IMG/VR virus record: IMGVR_UViG_3300014911_000015
Span: 1-39,376 of that record
Direction: 5' to 3' (one strand)
Length of the DNA stretch: 39,376 bases
Origin: a virus
In this document: piece by piece, positions 8,604 through 17,637 of the stretch
Numbering within the stretch: the stretch's first letter is position 1
Layout of the letters: every line of letters begins with the position of its first letter
Translations under genes and position numbers: made by a program
Notes under the pieces: model-generated
The model's input: the letters and a program-made list of their open reading frames with translations, nothing else
What the model was told of the DNA's origin: nothing
Database searches by the model: none

Positions 8604-10326
8604 TCGGCCCCTCCCGCATTGGCATCTGTTCCGCCGGGCCGATACCGCTCGTCATCGGCACTGGCAGCGGTCCCTGGGCAGGCCATTCCCCAGCGACGCG
8701 TCCTTGCCTACCCGCGCCGGCCTCGGCCTCGAAGATGCCACGTTCGGTGTCCGCAAATCGACCCTCCCTGGCCAGCCTGCGGCCGATCTGCAGGGCATAG
8801 AACTGATCGATCCAATTCTGAACACCGACAGCCTTCGACCCCAAGGCGGCGAAATGGTAGCTGGTAAGCTGATCACCAAAGATCGCCTGGGCACCCGAGA
8901 TCAACCGCTCCGTGAAGATCCGGCGCACCTTGTTTGGATCGGTCCGGAGAGCCAAATCGAACCAGCTTTCTCGCTTGAGTGATTGCAGTGTGGCTTTGCC
9001 CAAATCGCGCAAAACCTGAACGACAGGCTTACCCGGCGCTGCAATGCTGGAATAGGCCGGAGACAGGGGGCTTCTCGGGGGCCGAAACCTTTGTGGCCTG
9101 AGATATGCCACGGGATCGAAGACATTCCGGGCTACAAATTGCACGGCGTCCACGATTTTCTGGCTCTCGGCAGCCAATTGCCCGATCTCGGAGAAGTAGC
9201 CGGCGATCAGGTTTTTGGCTTGCTCTGGCTCCATACCGCCCTTCACCAGATTTTGCAGAAGCTCGCTACGTTTGTCGACCAATTCCGCCTGCTTCTGGCG
9301 CAGTAAGGCGATTTGGGCCTGTGCGCGCATCGCACGTTGAACCGCCTCGGCGGCGTTGTTGTAGCCTCGAAGCCTGGCGGCGTCATCGATAGATCCGGTC
9401 ATCAGGCTCATCATGTTCAGGGTCGTCAGGTTCGAGTCGTTGACGATCTTTTCGAGGCCCTTGGCTTGATGCTCCAGGGCGGCCACAGCCTCCTTGGTCT
9501 GGTCGGCGACACCCTGAAGCCACATCTTGATCGTGTCGAATGCCAACCGCTGGCGGGCGACAGTGTTCGGGAAGTCGCCCGAACCAAGCTGCTGAACCGC
9601 CGATGTGGCCTTTTCGGTGAATGCCTCCGTGCTTTCGGCCATGTGGGCTATTATGGCTGGCACCGCCCCCTTGGCGGTCTGCTCGACAGGCTTCTTCTCA
9701 ACCTCCTTGAGCGCCTTCCTGGCGAGGCTCTTCTCGACCGAGAACAAGCCGAGTGTGTGAGCCATCACGCGGCGGGCCAGGACGGATGCGCCCGGATCTC
9801 CGAGGTTGGCGAGGCGCTCTATCCCTTGGGTGAACGAAGCGAATGCCTTGGCAGTCTCAGTCTGGCTTTGTCGATCAGCCTCACCAGCCTTCCGCAACGC
9901 CTCTTTTTCGGCGATGCCGAGGCGACGCGCCTCGTTGGCCAGCGCCATTCTGCGCCAGAAGTTGTCCCATTCCATTTTCTCGCGTTCGAGTTTCGTCTGC
10001 TCTTCGCGATAAGCCTTGAGCGCTTGCGCTTGCTGCTCTTGAACACCCAGGAGACCCTTTTGGTATTTCTCTGTTGCGGCTTGCGTCTGTTCGGACACGG
10101 CGACACGACGCTCTTCAAGGCCGACCTTTTTCTGCTGTAATTCGCGAGAAGCCCGGGCCTCTTCTTTCTGCGCCTGCAATTGCGCCCAGCCCTGCTGGAT
10201 CTTCTCGGCTTCCAGCGCCAAGCGCATCTCGCTCAATTCGGCCGCTCGTTCGGCCGCCTTTGCGGCCTGCTGCTCCCGAAACCACGCTGTCCAACCGGAG
10301 GCCCAATCGGCAAACGCATCACTCAT
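8596..10326 (-). CDS. Coiled-coil internal virion protein (ejection-type)
   Basis: A 576-residue protein from ATG 10326, with AGGAGG 8 nt upstream. The first ~170 residues are a long Ala/Glu/Gln/Lys-rich coiled coil (for example LEAEKIQQGWAQLQAQKEE); the middle is helical, and the C-terminal ~150 residues are Pro/Arg/Gly-richer, ending in PMREGPNG. It lies between the basic 282-residue protein and the giant protein, in the place where short-tailed phages encode two or three ejection proteins. No catalytic motif was recognised. The ejection-protein assignment rests on position, helical composition and neighbours. Confidence 0.75.
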   Translation of the reverse strand: MSDAFADWASGWTAWFREQQAAKAAERAAELSEMRLALEAEKIQQGWAQLQAQKEEARASRELQQKKVGLEERRVAVSEQTQAATEKYQKGLLGVQEQQAQALKAYREEQTKLEREKMEWDNFWRRMALANEARRLGIAEKEALRKAGEADRQSQTETAKAFASFTQGIERLANLGDPGASVLARRVMAHTLGLFSVEKSLARKALKEVEKKPVEQTAKGAVPAIIAHMAESTEAFTEKATSAVQQLGSGDFPNTVARQRLAFDTIKMWLQGVADQTKEAVAALEHQAKGLEKIVNDSNLTTLNMMSLMTGSIDDAARLRGYNNAAEAVQRAMRAQAQIALLRQKQAELVDKRSELLQNLVKGGMEPEQAKNLIAGYFSEIGQLAAESQKIVDAVQFVARNVFDPVAYLRPQRFRPPRSPLSPAYSSIAAPGKPVVQVLRDLGKATLQSLKRESWFDLALRTDPNKVRRIFTERLISGAQAIFGDQLTSYHFAALGSKAVGVQNWIDQFYALQIGRRLAREGRFADTERGIFEAEAGAGRQGRVAGEWPAQGPLPVPMTSGIGPAEQMPMREGPNG

Positions 10327-10330
10327 ACGA

Positions 10331-11179
10331 TCAGCCTCCTAACGGCATCAAGCCAAATTGACTCAGGCCGGCACTGAACATCCCGCCCGGTTGCGGCAAT
10401 TGATAATTGGGAATCGCCATCCGGTTCATCATGGCCACCCTGGATCCCGTCTGCCAACGGGGCTGCCTGCGGCCGAAGGCCCCGCCCAACCCTCCGCCGA
10501 GGGTTGTGGCGACGAACTGGCCGAACTGCGCACGCCTCGCCCGATCCGCCTCGTATTGGGCTTGCGCAAGCTGCGTCATTCGGGGCGTGAGTGAAATACC
10601 CTGCTGGAGAAGTTGCATCATACCGGCCTGCATCCGAGCGTTGTGTTCGGCTTCGAGCCCCGCCAAACCCCGGGCGAGCTCCGATGATCTCAAGACGCCC
10701 CGCGAAGCGAGTTCCGCGCGCATCCGTTCCTTGCTGCGCTCCAGCAATGCCTCGTTTGCCTGGCGCCATTGCTGCATGTGTCGCTGTTGCTGCTGCTGGA
10801 AACCAGCCAGATAATCACCACCAAAGGGTTTTGGCCCCATTTTCGGTCCCCATCTACGGGTGATGAAGCTTCCAAGGCCATGCATCAGGGCCTGCTGCCA
10901 GAAACTGCCACCACCCCAACCGCCACCCCAACCCTGCGGAGCCATCAAGCCGGCCGGCCCCATCGGCCCGCCCCTACGACCGCCACCAAAGAGACCGCCC
11001 AATCCGCGGCCCAGCCAACGGCCGAAGCGGCCAAGGCTGCCAAGACCCCCGGTAAGCAGAAACGGCGCTGCAAACGGTACGATCCGTCGCAGACCACGCC
11101 CAAGGCTGCGGCCAAAACGCTTGATGCCGCGCCCGAGTCTTCGGAAACCCCGGCGCAGCTTCTTAAAGAAACCCATCAT
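10331..11179 (-). CDS. Basic Gly/Arg-rich internal virion protein
   Basis: A 282-residue protein starting at ATG 11179 behind AGGAGAAG. The N-terminal 30 residues are strongly cationic with phenylalanines every three to four positions (MMGFFKKLRRGFRRLGRGIK), an amphipathic, membrane- or DNA-binding pattern. A glycine-rich stretch follows (residues about 44-95), then a Gln-rich helical segment (FQQQQQRHMQQWRQANEALL) and a helical C-terminal half. Small proteins with a Gly/Ala-rich hydrophobic part next to larger coiled-coil proteins are typical of ejection-protein sets in podoviruses. No enzyme motif is visible. Confidence 0.7.
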   Translation of the reverse strand: MMGFFKKLRRGFRRLGRGIKRFGRSLGRGLRRIVPFAAPFLLTGGLGSLGRFGRWLGRGLGGLFGGGRRGGPMGPAGLMAPQGWGGGWGGGSFWQQALMHGLGSFITRRWGPKMGPKPFGGDYLAGFQQQQQRHMQQWRQANEALLERSKERMRAELASRGVLRSSELARGLAGLEAEHNARMQAGMMQLLQQGISLTPRMTQLAQAQYEADRARRAQFGQFVATTLGGGLGGAFGRRQPRWQTGSRVAMMNRMAIPNYQLPQPGGMFSAGLSQFGLMPLGG

Positions 11180-11185
11180 CTTCTC

Positions 11186-11989
11186 CTATCCCGCAGGCAG
11201 GAACGGATCGACCCAGCCGACGCTCCATAGCTGGACGGCGACCCCTCCTGGCGTGTATGTCCCTGCGGTGACGCGTGCGTATACGCCAACCTGGCCGGAA
11301 CCGTCGGCCGCGCAAACCGCGAACTCGAATTGTCTTTCGCTACTGCCCGCATCTGCCCAGAAGCGTAGCGCAGATGCGGTTGTGCCGCTGCCTGCCGCTG
11401 TCGTGTAGAGGGAAAACATCCCCTCGACCGCAGAGGTTGAATCTAGTCGGATTTCTTGCTCGAACAGGCCGAGCATATTCGGTGGGACCAGAGTTCCGCA
11501 GGGACCGGGGCCTACCGGCAAACCTCCCCATGTACCGCTGAGAACGATGTCCCTCCAATAAAACCGCCGGCCGGCCTGGTCGAACGATACGAGGTTCGAC
11601 GAATTGTTGTTCCGCACCGCCCCGAGGTACACCCAATCCTCGGTCGGATGCCGCCCGGTACCGCCGGCGTCGGGCGCCGTCGTGTCGAATATCGCCTCCC
11701 ACCTTTCGGGATTCGTCTTGTGAGGGCGAGCGTAGACGTAATACCACGTATCGGCGGCTTCGCTTACCCCGTCCACCATGTCGGTTCCCATGGTGATGGT
11801 CAGGTCGTCGAGATTTCTGCGCAGGCCACCCGGGAACCAGATGTCGCCGCTCTTGATCTTGAGGTTCGCCGCGTCCACGTACTCCAGCCGACAACCCGCC
11901 CTCTGGCCGTGCAAGAACACATTGACCTTCCGCTCCCACACGGACAGAAAGGCATACAGGTCGTGGCTGTCAGCTTTCGGATGCAACAT
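11186..11989 (-). CDS. Tail fibre or receptor-binding-type protein
   Basis: A 267-residue, beta-rich protein from ATG 11989, overlapping the upstream tail gene by 20 nt. The N-terminus (KADSHDLYAFLSVWERKVN) may attach it to the tail; next comes a stretch typical of fibre shaft or appendage proteins (LKIKSGDIWFPGGLRRNLDDL, and ADTWYYVYARP), and a C-terminal Ser/Thr/Gly-rich domain with repeated aromatic strands. The pattern of 'WYYVYA' followed by 'DWVYLGAVRNN' is common in phage fibre-like proteins. Position right after the tail hub gene supports an external tail role. Family assignment is by resemblance only. Confidence 0.6.
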   Translation of the reverse strand: MLHPKADSHDLYAFLSVWERKVNVFLHGQRAGCRLEYVDAANLKIKSGDIWFPGGLRRNLDDLTITMGTDMVDGVSEAADTWYYVYARPHKTNPERWEAIFDTTAPDAGGTGRHPTEDWVYLGAVRNNNSSNLVSFDQAGRRFYWRDIVLSGTWGGLPVGPGPCGTLVPPNMLGLFEQEIRLDSTSAVEGMFSLYTTAAGSGTTASALRFWADAGSSERQFEFAVCAADGSGQVGVYARVTAGTYTPGGVAVQLWSVGWVDPFLPAG

Positions 11990-14165
11990 AGACGAATTCC
12001 TCGGTGAACAGTTCTAACTCGACGTCCTCGATCGCCACCATTTCGGACGACAGTTCGTTGTACGAGCCGTCCATCCGCTGCTGGCGGGATACTCCGACCG
12101 TCGCCTCCTCGATTCGCGGCACTTTAGGGATGGGCATTCGGTAGCGCCGGCGCTCGTCCAAGTCGCCCTTGTCATCCGTGTAGATCTCGGTCTCGTAGGC
12201 CAGCATCCGGTGGGGCCGCGCCTGTCGTCTACGCCGACCGGAACGGTGGCGAACCTCGTACCACCAATTGATCTTGCCTTCGACCGTGCTGTCGCCGTAA
12301 TTGGCGAACCCCCGGAATTTGTCGAAGTAGACGATGAACGGATCGACGGTGGCGGAAACCTCGATTCCCCAATAGATGCGATAAATCTTGGTGAGATCGA
12401 CTGTGGTCGGCGGGTCCAGAAAAATTCGGTTCCGCCCAACATGAAGTGCTCCGTAGGCACTGTTCTGTGTTTCGTTGTCGGTGAGATCGTTCCAATAGAG
12501 AGCGAAACGCAGCTTTGCCGCGTCTATTGCCTTGCCGCGATACGGGACGATCGTCACCCAGGTTTCAAAGCCATCTGTATAGGCGGACAAGTTGTTAGCT
12601 TTTGTGCCCATAAAGCGGAGCCACCCCGTGCCGGCCGCGCCAGAATGAACGAAGCCCAAGCCAGCAGCGCCCTCTTTTTGCGAGGCGACATCGTCCAGAA
12701 CATCCCCTTGCGTATTGCCGGCGAGGGATAATTGTGATCGATCACCGAATCGAAAGATGATGCTCGTCGTCTCACTCTTGCGCTGCCCCGCCACGAGCCT
12801 CGACCTCGTTATCCGGAAAGGTTTCTGGCCGGGCAAGATCACTTTTCGGGTCTTCACGGCCCAATTGTGGCTGACAGCGTTATCTTCGACAGGTTTTCGC
12901 CAGAACACATACGGGTGGCGATTGGTACCTGCGCCAAGTCCCTCGAAAGTATCCCAGGCGAGAATGGCGGGCACATTGCCCCCTGAGGCGCTGCCATCGG
13001 GCGGGAGAATCGCCGGCACTGGCGTCAACTGGAACTCTGGATCATGACGAGAATAAATATCGAAGTAAGCTGTCCAGAATTCGCGTTTCGTGTCGAATAG
13101 TAACCCTCGAATCGGGCGTTCAGTCAAGTTCATGGCACTCATGCTTATGTTTGTGGGTAGCAATAAGTAATGTCCGAAATGAGTTGCGACGCCATATAGG
13201 GCTAATCGATATTCATGTGCTTCCAGAGACAAATATTCAGTCTTTGCGAGATTCTGAATTAAATCGGGCGGAATGTGTGGTGCCGCATTTTGAATTTGCA
13301 AGCCCGAAAGAATCTTGAGCGCACCGTCGGAGCCGAGGAAGCAGATGAGCGGGCTACCCCATAGCCGTTGGATCGTCCCGGGCATTTCGCAGCCAATCTT
13401 GTCGCTCAGCAACTGAACCGAGATACCAGAACTCGGGGTATTCCTGACTAACCAAATAGACGCCTGCTTGAAGACAAGCAGCAAGTCGTCCGCCAGCCGA
13501 TGCAGGCCCGTGATGCGCTCGCCAGGGTCGCCGATTTCGTAGCTGTAATAGTCCATTACGCTCGGGTCGTCCTGCTTACTGACATAGAGTGTGCTGTCAC
13601 TCCGGATGAAGGACCAAAAATGACTCTGATGGTAAGCGACACCGAGCATATTTGTGAACGACGAATCGACGACGGCGATAGTGTTCGTAGCAGGATTGTA
13701 GGTGTAGACGCCATCCGTAAATGAGCCTATGACAATCACCGCCGACGAGCCATGGATACCTGCCGTCGCCGGCCATTGAGTAATATCTCTCCACCAGGCA
13801 GGATACCCCCTGGCGGTATTGGCGGTCCTGAGCGAGGCATGCCGAAGCTGAACGATATAGGCCTGACCATCGACGAGGGCCACAAAGTGCGCGTAGACGA
13901 TGCTGGCAGTGTTTTTATATAAGCCGATATAGCGGATGGCGTCGATCTTGGCATCTGGCGCCCCTGTGCCGCCACCAGTCGGGGCTAAATCGCTCCAAGA
14001 GATGGTATCCTGGTACTGTACCGGATCCGGGATAGTCCACAGCGCACCTTCGCGCGGAAAGACATTCAACAGATAGGGCGAGGCGCCAGGGGGCAGGTAG
14101 CGTGCATCACGGTCCAGCACCATGCCCTTGCTGAATCCGCCTTGTGTCCACGCAAACCTGCCCAC
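11970..14165 (-). CDS. Tail hub / stabilisation-type protein, beta-propeller-like
   Basis: A 731-residue protein with GTG start at 14165; the upstream GGGGTG is only a modest ribosome site. The N-terminus (FAWTQGGFSKGMVLDRDARYLPPGASPYLLNVFPREG) has the 'GG...N...LPxGA...NV...EG' pattern seen at the start of podovirus tail-tube or packaged-DNA-stabilisation proteins. The following ~350 residues are rich in short beta strands with repeated VxFxxSD-, WSFIRSDSTLYVSK- and WLVRNT-like blades, suggesting a beta propeller; the C-terminal part contains FRFGDRSQLSLAG and a basic GRRRRQARPHR segment. Its length and place between the connectors and the fibre fit a P22 gp10 / T7 gp12-type hub. The named function is inference. 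Confidence 0.65.
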   Translation of the reverse strand: MGRFAWTQGGFSKGMVLDRDARYLPPGASPYLLNVFPREGALWTIPDPVQYQDTISWSDLAPTGGGTGAPDAKIDAIRYIGLYKNTASIVYAHFVALVDGQAYIVQLRHASLRTANTARGYPAWWRDITQWPATAGIHGSSAVIVIGSFTDGVYTYNPATNTIAVVDSSFTNMLGVAYHQSHFWSFIRSDSTLYVSKQDDPSVMDYYSYEIGDPGERITGLHRLADDLLLVFKQASIWLVRNTPSSGISVQLLSDKIGCEMPGTIQRLWGSPLICFLGSDGALKILSGLQIQNAAPHIPPDLIQNLAKTEYLSLEAHEYRLALYGVATHFGHYLLLPTNISMSAMNLTERPIRGLLFDTKREFWTAYFDIYSRHDPEFQLTPVPAILPPDGSASGGNVPAILAWDTFEGLGAGTNRHPYVFWRKPVEDNAVSHNWAVKTRKVILPGQKPFRITRSRLVAGQRKSETTSIIFRFGDRSQLSLAGNTQGDVLDDVASQKEGAAGLGFVHSGAAGTGWLRFMGTKANNLSAYTDGFETWVTIVPYRGKAIDAAKLRFALYWNDLTDNETQNSAYGALHVGRNRIFLDPPTTVDLTKIYRIYWGIEVSATVDPFIVYFDKFRGFANYGDSTVEGKINWWYEVRHRSGRRRRQARPHRMLAYETEIYTDDKGDLDERRRYRMPIPKVPRIEEATVGVSRQQRMDGSYNELSSEMVAIEDVELELFTEEFVYVASES

Positions 14166-14185
14166 CCGTCACCCCGTTTCGCATC

Positions 14186-14821
14186 TCAGACGCCGGCGGC
14201 CTTGAGCCTGCTGCGGATTACGGCCGCGTTCGCCCTGGCCGGCACATTGATCCCCTTGGCCTTGGCCAGCGTCCTCAGTTCGTCCAGGCCGAGGTTGTCG
14301 AGTCCCGCCGACTCGGCCTTCACGACCACGGCTTCCTCGGCCGCCGCCTCCTCGATGGCCACCTTCTCGGTCGGAAGAGTGGCAACCATCCGGGCCTCGA
14401 CCACTTTGTCCGGTTCGGGTTGGATCTTGGCCGGCTTGCCGTCGACCTTGATACCGATGGCTGCCCCGGCCTGCTTGGTGGTGCCGGCGACCATTTCGAT
14501 CTCGAGGGCCGGCGCGAACTCGTGCACGATAACCTTGGCGCGCCCGGTGATAGGATCGCGCTTCTGCTCCTCGAGCCTACGACGGCACTTCCTCTGGACG
14601 AACAGCGCCCGACCCCGATCCGTCGCCCATCTCTCGCCCGGCTTGATCTCGTGCTCGTCGCCGTCGAACCAGAACCGATAGACGGCATTCTTCCAGTCGC
14701 CTTCGATCGGCTGACCGGTTTTCTCGTCTTTCGGCCACGTCGATTGATCGGCCGGATCCCAAGCCTTTTCGGGGTCGCCGGTGTGAATGAGATACACCGG
14801 CTGCTCGTTCACATGCTTCAT
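14186..14821 (-). CDS. Virion-module protein with C-terminal SAP/HeH-like helix-extended-helix
   Basis: A 211-residue protein from ATG 14821 with a strong GAGGAGGG 9 nt upstream. The N-terminal half is polar and aromatic (YRFWFDGDEHEIKPGERWATD), the middle is Glu/Ala/Val-rich, and the last ~35 residues (LDELRTLAKAKGINVPARAN) match the small SAP/HeH-type helix-extended-helix motif that ends in RSRLKAAG. Such motifs bind DNA or act as small docking modules and are seen at the ends of several phage head-neck and accessory proteins. It lies between the connector-like gene and the tail hub gene. Specific role unknown. Confidence 0.7.
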   Translation of the reverse strand: MKHVNEQPVYLIHTGDPEKAWDPADQSTWPKDEKTGQPIEGDWKNAVYRFWFDGDEHEIKPGERWATDRGRALFVQRKCRRRLEEQKRDPITGRAKVIVHEFAPALEIEMVAGTTKQAGAAIGIKVDGKPAKIQPEPDKVVEARMVATLPTEKVAIEEAAAEEAVVVKAESAGLDNLGLDELRTLAKAKGINVPARANAAVIRSRLKAAGV

Positions 14822-14836
14822 TGTCTCTGTCCCTCC

Positions 14837-15703
14837 TCACATCAGATCCTGCAATATCGCCGGGGCCAAATGACCCGCGATATCAGGATGATATGCTGCC
14901 CTGAAATCCAGTTCGGCCCGCTGCAAGGCGTAATGCCAGTTCTCGGGCACGTTGCCCTCCAGGCGCCGAAGCCTGATGGCGGCATCGATCACGATCAAAT
15001 CCCGCGCCTCTTCCGGCGCCCATTCGGGCTCGACACACCAAAACACATCATCGGCCGCCGTGCCCGTCGCCCACACCAGAGTGGTCCCGTCGTAGCTCGT
15101 CACCAGGCCGCGCTTCCAGGTCGAGATGTCCGGCTGCCCATTCACAATTTGGATGCTCTCGACGTAATTTGCGGCCGTCGAATAATACCCCGAGGTCCGG
15201 TTCGCCCAGAACGGCACTGTGGCCTGATACGTGCCCGTCACGGTCCCGCGCTTGCCAATGATGCGACGAGGTCCTTCGAGATAGAATACCTTGGCGGTTC
15301 CGGCCGAATCCGGGAACGTGAACCCGATCTTGATCGTGCCGTCCACTTCGCGGATCCAGGCCACTTGCTGGCCCCGGTCGTAGAAATCCCGCTCCTGGTG
15401 GTAGGGCACGACAGGGATGCGATTCCGGCTCTCGTCGTAGACCGCTACGAGGCCGGCAAAACGATCCTGCGCGGTCAGCGCCGTCTCGGTCGTGCTTCCC
15501 GGCGTGATGTCCTCGGTCTTGGTCCATCGCGAGCCGTGAGCACCGATGAAACGTCTCCAGAGACGTCTGATGGTGGCGTCCAACTCCCTGACGATCGCCT
15601 CTTCCGTCACAGAGAACGAATCGGCGGTCGACTCCTGTGACCATTCCAGTTCGCCCATGAAGTCTTTGAGGCCCTGGACCAACTCGACCGGCCGAAGGTT
15701 CAC
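14837..15703 (-). CDS. Head-tail connector/adaptor-like protein
   Basis: A 288-residue protein with GTG start at 15703, sharing GTGA with the stop of the upstream gene and preceded by AGGGAAG. It begins with helices (VELVQGLKDFMGELEW), has a beta-rich middle (FYDRGQQVAWIREVDGTIKI), and ends in helices with EEARDLIVIDAAIRLRRLEG and FRAAYHPDIAGHLAP. The closing pattern, a conserved acidic-aromatic helix that counts residues of a capped bundle, is familiar from phage adaptor proteins that dock below the portal. Position after the capsid gene and before the tail hub supports this. I assign it by layout and pattern, not by a named family. Confidence 0.6.
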   Translation of the reverse strand: MNLRPVELVQGLKDFMGELEWSQESTADSFSVTEEAIVRELDATIRRLWRRFIGAHGSRWTKTEDITPGSTTETALTAQDRFAGLVAVYDESRNRIPVVPYHQERDFYDRGQQVAWIREVDGTIKIGFTFPDSAGTAKVFYLEGPRRIIGKRGTVTGTYQATVPFWANRTSGYYSTAANYVESIQIVNGQPDISTWKRGLVTSYDGTTLVWATGTAADDVFWCVEPEWAPEEARDLIVIDAAIRLRRLEGNVPENWHYALQRAELDFRAAYHPDIAGHLAPAILQDLM

Positions 15704-16203
15704 CGCCGTCTTCCCTTCCGCCCCGGGCCGAACCCATGCGTATACCTCGGGTTCAGCGGCTCAGTACCTCGTAGCATGTGGGGCACGTAGAAACGGGTGT
15801 CCCTGACGAGATCTCTTGCCAGTTCTCGGCTGCGCTTCTGCGCCCGTTCTTCGGCGCGGCAAGCCTTGTGGTAGTCGTCGATCGCGGCTCGTACCGGATC
15901 CTGAAGGTCGCCGCGGCCGCCGATCTTGGCTCGCTGCAAGATGCGGATCAATTCTTCTGTGGGCTCCCTGTGCCACGGACAGATGTAGATCCAGCGCCCC
16001 GTGTGCCGGCCTTTCTGCAGCACCGCCCAGCAATGCCTGAAGTTGTCCCAGACAATCTTGAGCGTGCAGTCGGGAAAGGCGCGACGAAGGCGCCGCACTA
16101 CCGACCCAGGGCAACGTCGGTTGCCTTCACCGAATAGCAGATGACGGAGCCCTAGAAAGCTCGCCACGTCTGCACCCGGCTGAATATTGATTGCGACCTG
16201 CAT
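15700..16203 (-). CDS. Conserved-type virion-module protein of unknown function
   Basis: A 167-residue protein from ATG 16203; no clear ribosome site is visible upstream, so the start is less certain. Features are a short N-terminal beta segment (MQVAINIQPG), an aromatic/Cys-containing middle (TLKIVWDNFRHCWAVLQ, then WIYICPWHREPTEELIRILQ), a Lys/Arg/Glu-rich helix (EERAQKRSRELARDLVRDTRF) and an arginine-rich end. It shares GTGA with the connector-like gene downstream, so the two are probably translationally coupled. Its place directly after the capsid gene suggests a head completion or neck role, but I recognise no family. Confidence 0.65.
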   Translation of the reverse strand: MQVAINIQPGADVASFLGLRHLLFGEGNRRCPGSVVRRLRRAFPDCTLKIVWDNFRHCWAVLQKGRHTGRWIYICPWHREPTEELIRILQRAKIGGRGDLQDPVRAAIDDYHKACRAEERAQKRSRELARDLVRDTRFYVPHMLRGTEPLNPRYTHGFGPGRKGRRR

Positions 16204-16359
16204 GGCGATTCATCGCGGGGGCCTCTTCCGGGCGGCCAACTCCTTCCGAGGCCCCCTCTGTGCTGCGGTCTCACCCCTTCCAGCAATTGACCATCAATTG
16301 GCCCCGGCCGCATTGGTAGCGGCCCGAGGCCCGACGGATCAATCACCCGTCAATCGAGG
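16204..16359 (-). promoter_or_regulatory. 156-nt spacer after the capsid gene with a 9-bp GC-rich hairpin
   Basis: This is the longest gap inside the virion operon. It contains a perfect 9-bp inverted repeat, GGGGGCCTC at 16217-16225 and GAGGCCCCC at 16248-16256, with a 22-nt loop, and a small CAATTG repeat pair at 16285-16301. No T-run follows the hairpin in the leftward direction, so it is not a standard intrinsic terminator. A leaky terminator or RNA-processing/stabilising hairpin after the capsid gene would help make capsid mRNA more abundant than downstream messages; that is inference. No credible ORF lies here. Confidence 0.5.
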
Positions 16360-17610
16360 CTACCTGTGCTCGATGAAGCCAGGCGCCGTGTAGTTCAGGT
16401 CGTCGATGCGGCACTGCTTCATGGGGTTGCGGCAAACGAGGTTGCCGTAAGTCCTGATAACTCCTTCGACAGCGTCCTTGTCGGCGACGCGGGAGAGGAT
16501 ACGACCGTCGTCGTCCATCCACGAGACGATGCCGTCACCCGCGTAGTAGTAGGTGATCACGCTCGTGTCGAGCGCGAAAACCCTGTGAATCGGGCAGTCG
16601 AGATCCAGCTTGATCGGGACGCCCATGTAGGAGGCCTGCGCCGGATTGTAGCCGCCCGAATACACCGGGGTCTCGTTCGGCCTGACCAGGAAAGACCGAT
16701 CGGCCGAAATCAGCGATTCGGCGTAGGTCCTCCACATGCTCGGGTGCATGAGAAGGAGATCGATCCTGGCACCCGCACGCTCGTAAGGCTGCATCACGGC
16801 CTGAGCGAGCAGGCTTTCGGTCAGGTCGCGACCGGTCCCGCTGTTGCCCAGCACGAGGGCCTGAACCTGCTCGTAAGTCGAGCGCGACAGGTTTTGGAAC
16901 GTCGAGACGATCGTGCCGTCGTCCACGATACCCAAGAGGCCCATCGGCTCTTTGTCCTTCGAGTCCTCGAGATAGATCCAGGCGTTGTCGTCGACCGTTA
17001 CGTTTTGCGACATCGTGATCTGGGTCGTCGAATCGACCGACGCGATCGATTCGGAGTCCAGGTTGTTCGATGCTCCGCCGGCCGTGTCGATGATCATGCC
17101 CTTGGCCAGGAAGCGCGTGCCCACGGCGTTCTGGCCATAGCCGGTCACACCGTCCACCGTCACGGTCGTATCGCTTGATACATCACCGTTCACCTGGGCG
17201 AGCTTCCCGGTGCCATCGCCCCAGAGGATGCGATTCAGGTTGACCCGGAAGCTCTCGACCATGTCGGTCATGGCTTCCTGCATGGCGTTTACGAGCGAAC
17301 CCAGGCCTTGGCCGATCGCCTTGGCGACACCCGTCACTGCGAATCGCCCATAAACGTACTTCGCCATCACCTCGAACTGCAGGTAGTCGGCAGTCTGCGC
17401 CGTCGGCAGCGTACCACCCTCTGCTCGGGCACCGATACCCTGGTTGCGGTCAGTCTTCAGCGCCATGATCTGCTTTCGGCCGGTGTACTTGCCGGGCCTG
17501 GCGCCGAACAGCGAGAGGATCCCCGTCTCGTCCATCAGGAGCTTCTCGATCTCCGGGAGGACGACGTCTTTCAATACTTCGTCGAGGACGGATAGCGTGA
17601 AGTTGGCCAT
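16360..17610 (-). CDS. Major capsid protein
   Basis: A 416-residue protein from ATG 17610. The N-terminal helix (FTLSVLDEVLKDVVLPEIEKLL) followed by a beta segment with an RNQGIGARAEGGTLP loop and YVYGRFAVTG is typical of HK97-fold capsid proteins of phages with a separate scaffold gene. A second typical feature is the late segment DLLLMHPSMWRTYAESL ... NPAQASYMGVPIKLDLDCP, the conserved 'hinge plus G-x-P-I' pattern of the P-domain end. Gene order (portal, scaffold-like, capsid) also supports it. The start context is weak (AAAGGCGG region), which is surprising for such an abundant protein. Confidence 0.88.
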   Translation of the reverse strand: MANFTLSVLDEVLKDVVLPEIEKLLMDETGILSLFGARPGKYTGRKQIMALKTDRNQGIGARAEGGTLPTAQTADYLQFEVMAKYVYGRFAVTGVAKAIGQGLGSLVNAMQEAMTDMVESFRVNLNRILWGDGTGKLAQVNGDVSSDTTVTVDGVTGYGQNAVGTRFLAKGMIIDTAGGASNNLDSESIASVDSTTQITMSQNVTVDDNAWIYLEDSKDKEPMGLLGIVDDGTIVSTFQNLSRSTYEQVQALVLGNSGTGRDLTESLLAQAVMQPYERAGARIDLLLMHPSMWRTYAESLISADRSFLVRPNETPVYSGGYNPAQASYMGVPIKLDLDCPIHRVFALDTSVITYYYAGDGIVSWMDDDGRILSRVADKDAVEGVIRTYGNLVCRNPMKQCRIDDLNYTAPGFIEHR

Positions 17611-17637
17611 CCGCCATCACCGCCTTTCCATGCGCCG

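Noticed and set aside
16152-16346. 64-residue leftward ORF after the capsid gene
   Set aside because: It runs through the GC hairpin and has low-complexity composition and no proper ribosome site.
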